Source: Nemopilema nomurai
Taxonomy: Eukaryota; Cnidaria; Scyphozoa; Rhizostomeae; Rhizostomatidae
Length of the DNA: 64,000 nucleotides
Reading direction: 5' to 3'
Assembly (NCBI GenBank): GCA_003864495.1
Contig: ML133471.1
Location: 151,001 to 215,000, forward strand
Shown: in pieces, positions 25,003 to 37,000 of the stretch
Position numbering within the stretch: the stretch's first letter is position 1
Layout of the letters: every line of letters begins with the position of its first letter
Notes under the pieces: generated by a model
What the model was told of the DNA's origin: nothing
What the model saw: only the letters and a program-made list of their open reading frames with translations
Database searches by the model: none
Made by a program: the position numbers and the translations under genes

Positions 25003-28000
25003 CTAAAAGTGAACGTGGTATTCATTAGAAAGTTTCTTTGCTGGAAATGTCTGAATATGCTGGGCATTCAAAATATAATCAAGTACAGTAGGGCTCAAAT
25101 AAAGGATTCCTACTCCTAAAAAACTTTGAGCCTTTTTACAAAGGCCGTTGTTTACCTAAAGTGTTTTAAGAGACTTTTTTCCAGACGATGAAAAATCACT
25201 AATTAAGAGACTTTTATAAAACCTGACACAGATATGTAGCAAAACAACCAGATTTGCCAAGTCAGTCTATTCCATTCAAATTAGAAAGAGAGCATCGGGA
25301 AAAAATTGCAATGCCCAAGCACTAGAAGATTAATAACGTATATTTCTGATTAATTAATCAACATTTTCTTCTAAGCTCTTTCGAGATGTCTGACATCCTG
25401 ATCTCAACCGTTATTCACCAACAAAATCCAGGACATGAAAGTGCTACTTTTGGAGACTCGATTACAGTATTGATCCAGGTGATAGTGGAAAAGGAAAAAC
25501 AACACATACATACCGTTAACCGTAAAAAAGATAATAAATAGAAACAGGAAATATTAAGGGCAACTACTGCGAGGTAAACTGCAATAACATGTTTTCAAGT
25601 GATTGAGTTGTTTTTCACTGTAAATAGTTGGGAACATGATGACAGCAGATGTGGTTTGCGGACATGAAAACTTATCAACGGCTAATGTTAGAAGGTGATG
25701 CTTTTGAGTGGCGCATATATCCTAATTCTTCTGAAGGGTTCTCGAAAAACAAAACAAACTCAGACAATGGAACGTTAAGATTAAAAATGGCGATTTAACG
25801 AGATGTGAACCAGCTACGATTTTCGTTGGACAAGCAGGCTCATATGACACCAGTGACGAGAGAAATCCAGCTGAATGCCATTAAAAACAATTGCTTCTGC
25901 AAGAGCTGGTTGGACATTAAAGACGGATACTCGAGTTTTCAAGCTATTCGAAATATCTTACCTTCTGTATCCTTTCCAGAGACTTCGGTGAGTTGACAGA
26001 AGATTGTTTCACGTGCTCCATAAAGATATCGATGTTGTCTTTTTTCTCCAATGCAGCGTGATTTTCTTTCTCATCTTTGAATAAATATTACGAGCAAGAA
26101 GTTAGCAACGAAAAACTGATTTCATTTGCTGACAAAACTTTTAAGTATCACGTTAATGGGGAGAGAATGGGGAGCGGAAGGGTTGAGGAGAAAGAGAGGA
26201 AGGGGAGAGGAAGGGGAGAGGAGGCCCGTACCTGTAAAGGCAAAACAGAATTTGCTGCCAGGACTTAGAAATGGTAGTGAAAATTTCACCAGGTGCCCCC
26301 AGTAAAAACTCTACCAAGCCTCCTGAAGAAAGCCCCGCAAGACAGAATCAAACTGTTTTTAGAAAAATAGAAGCACAAGGGCATGAAAATGAGTATGATT
26401 AAAACCTGAACTTAGGCCAGTTTTCTACACATTTTCATTTCAGGCAATGTCGCGAAAGTTTGGTAACAATGGAAATGGAAAATGGAAATGGAAAAAGGGC
26501 AAGCATTACACTTGCGTTTTAGTGTGTGCATATCAAAACGTTTATAGTAAATGTGTGATGTCATCTTTTATTCCCTTTTATGTCTACAATTAGCATAACA
26601 TGGAGGTTTGCAAATTTCAATTTAGAGGAACACACAGCTCGCTTATCAGTGTGACGTAAAAGCCCAAACCACCATAAAAATCACAAAACATCCAACAACG
26701 AAGGCCTCCAACACTGCCATAAACTCCAGACCTACCCGGGCAAATTTTTGGACCGTCTTTTCCAACATTATGAAGATGGTTAAAATGTTAATCTGGTTTT
26801 TTGAGGGGCGAGCCAGAAAGATACACATACTGTTAATTAAATTCCTTTCTCATTACTGCAATTTGTGTGGCTGTCAAAAGAATCCCCAAAATCCTATGGT
26901 TAAGTTGATGGCCTAAATCAGTATGGACAGTCAAGAATCTCTCTTGAAAATTGTCTTATCTTCAAGCATAATTTTAAGGATCCTTGAGGCGTCGTGATAA
27001 ATCATTTCCTAATTGATAATTTTGAAATTAAACAGGGCAATAACAGATCTAGATAGGCTTTTCTAGGTTGCATCCCACCAAAATTGCAAAGCATGGAGAA
27101 TCCAATTTGGTTATGCCATACTATCGTACACTATCGTTCTGAAACTGTTTAACAACATATTTATTCCGACAGCTAAGAGAAGAAATATCAAAGTGTTTTA
27201 AAAGGGTGTAGTTCACAGAGATAACTCACAGGCACCCGAGGGCCTATTACATACAAACACATCAAACGAGAAAAAAGCCTACAAGAAAATAAATAGCCAG
27301 AATAGAGAGAATAAGTATAAGAGTTCAGTCTTCGTACAACCATGGGAGACTTTCAACTGAAATTCGAAAAGAAAAAATAGTCGTACGTAGGACTCATTAA
27401 TGCAGATAAGCTATTCTTAGAAGTATTGGTATTTTGGCCAGTTGCGACTTTAACATGGTATACCACTGGGAGCCATAATTTCGGTGCTAACAGTTAATAC
27501 TTACCTACTAGATAAAATGTTGGTTTTTCCATGCACCAAATGTGAAAAGTGAATGCAACAAAACCGAGGATAGCCCTTGCTTCATTTGCTAGAAGGACCT
27601 ATATCTATTATAATTTCATGATGCCTTTTTGATCATGAAGCAGACGGTGATAATTCATTTGTAATTATCAAGAACAGGAGAGTCGCGAATAAACAGAGAG
27701 AATACGTTAAGGGTGGATACCGTTTTCGAATGATCCCGTGCCAGTCACAAATGCGTGAGACAACAGCTGTTCAATAGTGTACCTCTGTGCTGGATTCCTT
27801 TTCAAACACCCCTACGAGGCAAAATTGCCGTGAATGACACAGGAAATGAAGACCAACGTTTAGACAGCAAACTAAAAGAGATGGGTTATCATTATCACTT
27901 TGCAAACGGCTGTCCCAAAATCTTTATTAATACAAGATAGTGAAACATTTTCATGAACAACTTGCTTCCTTTGTTTCACTGCGTTTCCTTGAGGGGGCTA

Positions 28001-31000
28001 ATAAAGTAGTTCTTTCGTAGCCATGACTACAGAGATAGAGCTTCCGGAAAAGCAGATTAGAATGATAATCGGAAAGCAGATTATTTGCTGTTATCAAAGT
28101 TGTTATAACTGAAAACAAAAGATTCGCAAACACAATATGGATATGGGTTACATTAATGAAAAAGGGTTAAGCCCGTTGGTGAATCTGTTTCTTGAAAGCT
28201 ATCCTTTAAATGATTCATATTCTGCCCTATTTAAAAATACATCATTTTCAAATTGGCATTATTGAAGTTTCCTGTTTCAGAAGACATCGACCTGGAAAGT
28301 TTCCGGCTATGAAACAGTTTGCTTTATCAAAGTGTACCTGGACTGTCAAATCGGCGACATGTTTGCCTATTTTATGAGCTTAAACCAGAAAATGTTATTC
28401 AAAATGAAAGCGATAAGCTTCAATGTATTTATTCAATGAGTTTTCTACGATTAGGATTTCTTGTTCCATGTATTCTATTATCACTCACTGTACATACAAG
28501 TATAGTGGAATGAAAGTAGCTTTCTCTGTTAGCACATTGACAAAGTTGATCTGACATGTGTCTTTGCAGCACTTCATAATAAAAGTTAGAAAAAGTAGCT
28601 CTTTTAACAACTTGCTGCAGATTTATGCCGATCGTGCAAACATCGCTGAAAACAAAAACCCCTACTACAACCTTTTCTTATTTGGTATTAAAGTAGGATG
28701 TCTGGTTTCAAATCGAGACTGGACAGAAACAGCTTCACGCAAAAGAGGATACAGCCCTAAATATACATCGTAGAATGTGATATAACTTCCACAAATGATA
28801 CAACTACAGTATTCAAGGCAAACCACGGGTGACAATGCCTACCTTCATGGTATCAAGCAAGTGTTTGTTGGGAATATCTGGAAAGACAATATCTCGTCCC
28901 TCAGTTATCTGAACCACCTTTAGAGCTCTGTTCTGTATATGCTGAAAAGGCGTTTTCCCGTACACGATCAAGTAGAGGATGCAGCCCAAACTCCAAATGT
29001 CCGTGGCTCGCCGAATCTGTAGCAAAGACGTGCACAGGATGATAGAAGAAAATGTTAAAAACAATTGTTTAAGTAAGTAGTAACTCAGACTTATGTATTT
29101 ACCTTTAGTGTAAATTTTCAGCTTTCATTTATGCAAATCAGCAATTCAAAGATTGCTATCCAAAGAAATAGAACAACAATTTTTTCAACTCGAACATGTT
29201 TATATATATAAAAGGTACTACTAATTGGACAAAAGAGCTACAAAGGTACTACGAGTAACTTATTTACAATTTACCATCCAAAATTTACTATTTTTAAAAG
29301 GACATTACGTGTGCCATGACAAAGAAAATAGCGGCAAGACCTCGAGAGTGAGAGTAGAAAATAAATAGGTACCTTGTAGTTCTTTTTTGAAGAGTTGGCG
29401 TCCTTTCTGTCGTGCTCAGATTCAGAGACGGATTCTGGCGCCATGTAATTTAGTGTACCAATCATGAAATCTCGCTGGGTGCTTGTACAGTTGTCCTGTC
29501 AATATACCACACATGTAAAGAACATATGACAAAGAAAGAGCTTTTAGAGAGACTTAAGCAGAGTAAAGCCCGGGTGGCGAGAATAAATAAGCAATAAGCT
29601 GTTGATTTTTCATCGGATAAAAAGATTGGATAACAATTTTTTTTAAAACAGACTTCACAAAATAGTAATATGAACGACTGAACTTCTTTGAGCTGCATAT
29701 TTATTTATTTCTCTCAGTTTGTGGCAGTTGATTAAATTTATAAAATCCAATAAATTTCTCAAGATTAAATGTGATAAATGGGGTATAAAATCTAACATCT
29801 AAAATCAAACTAACAAAATATTTACCAAAATGATGGTATGTTCGCATACCTATATTTTAGATTAAAGTTTGAACTTTTTGAAATTTTTTTAAAGATTTGA
29901 CTAAGAACGATAAAGAAAAGAACATCACTTCTTTGCTAAATATGACATTAAATTTATTTCATTAAGATATAAACGATAAGACCAAGATATAAGTTAAACT
30001 TTGTAAAATTATTAATCGTAAATGAATCAGCAAAATCACGTTACCAACTTTAGATACGCAATTTTCACAACCAAAAACTGCCGTTTTGACAACACCACAA
30101 AAATTTGAATAAGATTCGAATTTGCATATGAGTCGAAAGAGAGGGAGATGAAGCTTACATCAATTACATCAGATCACTATGAATTCAAACAGTACTTAAC
30201 TTCCCACTGGCTGAAATAACATTTCCACCATTACTAACTTGCCATAAATAATACCAAGATTAGAAACTGGCAAAAGACATTACAGTAATGGTCATGTGTG
30301 GCAATGCCCCACTTGTGCCATTGAACTGCAGAAATTCTTAACATTGGCCAACCCCAAGCAAAATTTTAAGGCCTATACTAAGTGCTGTTGATGAATTGAG
30401 TTATATGACAAGAACTATTTTGGCATTTTTTAGGGAGCACATCAACTTTGGGCCTAGGGCTCCGGCTGTCGTATTGCGGCCCTGAAAATGTCAGTTTACA
30501 GTAATGTGCAAAGTGGTATTCACGTACCTGCAAGCCCTTTGCGATGCCAAAGTCAATGAGCTTCAAGTTAGAGTCGACAAAGAGGAAGTTGGGAGGCTTC
30601 AGGTCGGTGTGTATGACGCACTGCTTGTGGATGCTGGCGACCGCGCTGAGCATTTGGACCCAGAGCTGCCTAATACGGCCGTCCTCCAGCTTGCTGTTCA
30701 GTCGCAAGTACTTCTCCAGATCCATCTCACCCTTCTCCATTAGCATGAAGAGCGTCTCGTTCTTCAGCTCGCTAAAATTCAAATGAAAAAAATTCGAATG
30801 TGGAGAAGGGATTGCACACATCATAGGTTCATCACACGAGTGTGTTAATTTGGAGCTTTTTAAATTGGGCCTAGATGGAAGGAAGTTAAAAATACCCTTC
30901 AAAGTTGGCACACATTTAGGCCATGCTCAGTGCTTTGATAGCTATTTAGAGCCATTAACCTAAGCAGAAGATGCTCTGATAACTGGCTTTCAAATAAAAA

Positions 31001-34000
31001 ATATAAACAAAAAAATGAAAAGGCACTCAACTGGTTTTGATCAGAAATGTGAGCGATTTGTTTAAAAAAGGTTTCTGTAACCAAAATATAACCAAAATAA
31101 CCAAAATAGTTCGAATAGGAAAATCATGTGCCGACTATGTGCTTCCATTACAGAAATTTGAAGTGCACAATTGATAATTCGACGAGTTAATAACGAAGAA
31201 AGAAACGAAACAGACTAATTAGAAGAAGTTGGATCGTTGACATCTTTTTTATAAAAAATGAAGTCTTTGTTCAAAGGATAGAGGTTAACGGTATTTAGCA
31301 AAAACGTCTTATGATGAATTTGTATACGTAAAACAGTAGAGGTCGGAGATGAGAGGGAGAGGCGAATGTTTCGTGGGTAAGGAGGGGAATACACATTATA
31401 ATTTGAGACCAATACTGGCACAGCACATAGTTCTTTTAAAAGCCACCAAAAGCAGCGTATGATAGAGAGATTAACCTAAAAATGTAGGCAAGATAGACAT
31501 AGATGAAGTTAGTTATAATCTTCTAAAACAAGTGTAGCGCCAAAGTCTTGTTGAAAACAGAAACGCACAACACTTTTCCGAAGATTGATTTTGAAATAAA
31601 TGGCAAAAGTGGCGTTTCACAGATAAGGGAAAATTGGGAAAGTAGGCGAAAGGATATCAATAAATACCACTTCTCTATTACTAAAAATTATCGATAAGTT
31701 TTTATTGCCTTCATGAAATTTCATGAAAGTCCTCATTTACATAAATAAAATTTCAAGAGAACTTCCTGACTACATTGAAGATTTAGATACATAAATACTA
31801 TTTGTATGTTCTTGCATTGTGACTTTGCTATTTAATCATATTTGAAATACTTTTGAAGACTTTACTGCAATGAAATAGATTGAGAGCAAAAATTTCGAAT
31901 CTGGATGATAGCCAGGAATACATTGGCACTCTGATTTATGCTTAAGACTAAAACATTTGCAGTCTTTCTCATCACTATCGCTTCTTTTAAATTTATCCCT
32001 CTATAGTCTAACTACAGAGAATTTATACTTCGTGTGAAATAGACCTCTATTGTAATAGATCTATTAATGACAAAAAACTGGAATCATAAACAATTCACAG
32101 TAATGATGCACTAATGAAAGCTCTTACTAAAAATCTTTATTCACTTGAAATATTCTATGATAAGCAACAGTATGATTCGAATCACTCAAACTTCGAATGC
32201 TTATTAACTCAATACATCTTGAAGGGTTGGTAAGTACACACATCAGATCATTACGTCACAAACAGAAGTAAGAAAAAAATAAATCAACATAACGACAAAG
32301 ATAAAAACTTTGGAGAGGGAATCTGAAACGTACATTTGATACTCTTTACGCATAAAACAAAAAGGTCTTATGATAAAGATCTCCAAGGAGGTCCTTATGA
32401 TTATTGGTAAAATTCGTACAATTAAATAAAATTCTTATATAATTATAGATGTATAAACTGTGTAAAGACATTTCATTAAAACATTGACAGTATTAATTCT
32501 TGTTAAAGTTAATAACAAACCACAAGCCACCTCACCTAGAAAGGATTATAAGCGCCTGCATGAATTCCGAAAAGATGGTTCATAAAATTCTAATAACAAA
32601 TTCGCACAAGTAGCACCATTTTACTTTCTATGGCAACAACAGCTACAACAACATATTCCTGCTTATAAAATCCGAAGAATCACCGGCGAAAACTAACAGA
32701 AAATGAAAGAAATGGCTGCACAGAATATTCTAGATTGAGCGACATTTTTTGGCTTTTTCGCCGGCGAAGGTTTTTGAGCGTGCATGTTTGAATTTTTTCG
32801 CCTGCTACTTTCTTGGAATACTGCTTTCTATTTGATTCCTGCTACACCAAGCTAATGTGAACCGGAGACTGTGTGCCATGGATTTGCGCATTTTATCAGC
32901 GCAAAGGGGAAAAATTGCACACAAGAGAAGTTGGCCTTAGCCCATCAACCATTGAAACATGCCACAACAAATGTTTGTGCAGAGTTGTAACTGAACCGAG
33001 ATGCTGATGAGAACAAAACTGAGATGAGAAAAACATTTTCACTTACTATTCGTGAAGCTGAATTATGCAAGGCTCGTTTCTCAGTTTCCTCAAAATCTCG
33101 ATCTCGTTGATGTGTGACTGGAATACGACGTCATCAAGATCATCGAGGCGAACGCACTTCATGGCAAAAGCTCTTCCATCGTCATTCTCCACTTCATAAA
33201 CCTTCAACAGACCGATACATATTAAAGAATACTAATGTAAAGAATTCTAAGATATTGATCTGGTACGGTTTTGCCACCAACTCACATATAGTTTTACGGT
33301 GGCATTCTAAACCAAAAACGTTAAACATTTGGAGTTGTAAAGAAGGTGATCCACTGAATCGAGATTTATGGAATCTAAATACGTCGATGAGAAGGTATTT
33401 AGTGAAAGGACCCAGCAGTATCAAGTGCCCAAGAATTTTAAAATGGCACGTTGGTGCACACTGAAATGGGATCAAGGAGGATTAACGGCTTATAGCTCAC
33501 CTTGCCAGATCCACCTCTGCCAAGAACAGAAATGACCTTGTATCTTTCCTTCTTGATTCGAATGACCTTGTGCTTCTTGGTAGTGCTACTGGCTTCGGTT
33601 GCTGCTTGCTTCATCCTCATTAGGTACTCGGACAGATCAGATGGTTTTCCACTTGTCCCTGGCTTCTGCTTAGCGACCATTGTGCTACTCTGTGTCTCAG
33701 TCACTCTATTCTGCAGGGTCACACTGGAGGCAGTCTCTCGATCTGCATGGCTAAGTCTTACAGCTGGTGCCAATGGCTTTTTGAAAGAGTCTTGACTCTG
33801 CGTGGACGAAGCTTCACGGCTGATGCCTTGTCTCTCTTTTGCATGTTCCTCACTTGAAGGTGCCTTCTTGTCGAGCACGAAAATTCCAGATATGTTGCTC
33901 CTGATTGGTGAAGTTCTGTCCCCTTCAGTATTAACCAGATTTGAAGATACCTTGTTAGCATCTAAAGAAAATCCAGGAAGGCTGCAATTTTCACGGTCAA

Positions 34001-37000
34001 ATGTTGATGCCACTGGAATGGATTGTGGGGTTGTGATGCTTTTCAAAGCGACCTCCTGAAAACCACTGTCACTATTACATCGAAATTTCTCAGAGAAAAA
34101 ATTTGAGTCTGTGTGGTATGAAAAACGGTCACTGAAGTTCTCAGAAGCACAATCGATGCCAAGTAATGAGTCTGGGCTTCTTGTAGTCAGGCCTTCTGTT
34201 GTTTCCTTGCCCTCTTTTCGGGTAGTTACTCCTTCATTGGCCATCTGAAGGCTTTTCTTACAATCTCTAATGTCAAAAGTAGCCCCTTCGGACACGTCCT
34301 TCTCTTTGGCAAGAGTATTTTGCTTCACAGCCCCAGGATAAGATTGCGTTTTTGCAGAAACACAGCCTGCTTCTTTGACACCATTCTGCCTTCTCTTGGA
34401 CATGGGATCGGTTAGGCAGACTTTGGGATGTTGTTTTTCAAGTTCTTCGCTGGCATCTCTGTCAAACTTCTTCTCTACCTCACTTCCTGACACGTGTTTT
34501 GTACTCAATGGTGCGCCACTTCCATCCACCACATGGCTTTTGTTGTCACGATTATCAATCCCTCCGGAACGAAAACCATCTTTGGTCTTGTCCTGCTTTT
34601 TACAAGAGAGTGGACTGGCAAAAGAAGCACTATTTTGATACGACTCACTGTCATAGTCAGCAAGCATGTTTCTACTTAATGGTAAAACTGATTTTGCAAG
34701 GGATGGGGACTCCAAAAGAACAGAGGAAGGAATCGGGGACAGTTCTAGTTTCTTTATGTTTATTTTTGGTATTTCAGTTCGGCTTGGGGTGCTTTTTACA
34801 GGACGAAGTGGAGGCGCCCAATTCAGCTTCTTTCGCTTCTTCATGTTTTGCAGCCATTTCGATAATTCAACAGTGGAATTCGACATTTTCCTCTCAGCTA
34901 AAAAAAGAAAATAATTTCTTACCTCTCTTCATATTTACTGATAAGTGGCATGGAAAGATGCTGTGAATAAGAGTAAAGATTCACACGTGACAAATTCACA
35001 GACAACAGAACGTAAAGGGATCCATAAATTGGAGAAAGATTACCAAAAGATTATCACATTGCTTTACAGCAAAACAAAATATAATCAATTCAACTGAAGC
35101 ACATCAATTGTATTTCTTGTTCTCATTAACCCCACTTGTCCTGTTGACAAAGAAACCAGCAAGAACAAAGTCCATCTTTTCATGGTTGGCAATTTATGTT
35201 TCGCCTAGGGCATAGGTAACCATCTGGGGAGCTTCTTCACGACAAGAATCTATGGGAGATCCAATACAATCACATATAGATCTTTGACAGGATACTGCAA
35301 GACTTGTTTCATGAAAAAATTTGCAAAAACTGGTAAAATGTCTCAAATCAAACAACTATAGTTTATACTTACTACTAGCTGGAGTTGGTTGAATGCTCTT
35401 TCTTGCAGAGGGAAGAGCCATCAGCTTCTTTTGGCCATTCAAGACATTTGTATGTGCCCTGGAAAGCAGCACTGCAGGCTCAGCTCCTACCTCCACCCCT
35501 TGAGCAATTATTTTCAAGCAGCCCTCAACATCTCCCTCGTCTAGCTTGGCCTGGGCAGTAGTTATGTAGGCCATTGACTGCATCCCCAAGTCATCCTCAT
35601 CTGCTGATATCTGGATCTCTCCAGTTCTGTAAATGACAGTTTTGCAAACTGGTCACTCTAGCTAATATCAACAAGAGTAGAATCGTGTCTTTGAGTTTTT
35701 TTCACTCTTTGATTATCTTATTAATATATGCTAACAGTAGCTTCCTTATTTTTCAAATACAGGCACATGAAATTTCACCTGATGCCAAAATATTAAAAAA
35801 TTATTGTCCTTTTCTTGATTTCCTTCTATTTTTACCTAATCCATAAAATTTAGCAGGATACCCATACCATCTGCTGCATTGAAACTATACAAAAACTGTT
35901 GTTTGTGGACACAGTCCATTTAACATTAATATCATGGAAAATCTTAAAATGCATTGAAAATTTCCAAAAGTATCATAGGTGAATTTAAATACCTTGAACT
36001 GGTATGTTATGCAGTGTGATAGATAAAGCTCAAGGTCAGATCTTCTATAAGTGGAAGGATCCTCTCTGGTTCATTTTTATAATTCAGTGGTTACAAAAGC
36101 ACAGAAATCAAATACATTAGGCCTACTTGGTCTGAGAAATTAAAAATGAAAATTTTGAAATCACTGAGGAAACAGCAGTTTTTCCCAAAACACTGGGATG
36201 CAATTTACTCATTCAGACCTAGGGAAATCTATGACACTTGAATATTTACTGAAACCTGGAAGAGTGCTTTAGGTGGTGCAAACAGAACAATTCTAATTTC
36301 TTACATCTTTGAAAAATAATTTCATTTACTGACTGATATGCACATAACTTTGCAAAGGAACATAATTTCATATACATTTGCACTTGGGATGCTTATTTCA
36401 TAATCCAGTTAGTTACTTTTGTTAGGCTAATAAAAATTTTTCATCAACCCTGGTCAGCATTACAAATCAAATATCAATAGGTCTGTTTGACATTTGCTTA
36501 ACAATCATGTTTTGCTGAAGCAACTAAAACAATTTCATACTTACAAGTCTCTATGTTACAGTACCACATGTAGAGTTTTTCTGATCATAGTTTTATTTTG
36601 TATCTATTTGATCACAGTACTTGTGTTTAACATGATGAAAAAGATTTTTTAATTTTTGAAATAAACACTTCCCTCTAAGAAAGGCATCCCTCCAATAAAC
36701 CACCCCCCATCAAAAGTAAGAAAATGAAATATTTGAGGATTTATGGCAATTAAAGCTTTGAAGATTTTGAATAGAAAGCAGAGAGATCAAACAGGGAAAA
36801 GGCATTTAATTACCATTTTTGACCACATTCTCTATTGCAAGGTTGTTACAAACCTTGCATGGAAGGTAATCATTGAGAATTCATAGGATAAAAACTAAAT
36901 TTATATTCTGCAACTGAGAACATCATTTGAAATTGAGGTGGGTATGGAAGATTGACAGTAAACTGGTGCATGTCTTTCAACTTAGTGCAAATAATTCCTT

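Noticed and set aside
25979..25996. Plus-strand 8-nt microexon (cag|AGACTTCG|gtgagt)
   Set aside because: It lies opposite TTK exon 9 and has no flanking plus-strand exons.
27707..27709. TTK stop codon at the end of exon 8 as the true end
   Set aside because: Exon 9 joins in phase and encodes the family's conserved C-terminal segment, so the stop is probably intronic. Kept only as a possible isoform.
34375..34966. Several plus-strand ORFs over TTK exon 3
   Set aside because: They are antisense shadows of the long TTK coding exon, which has family identity, splice sites and phase support.
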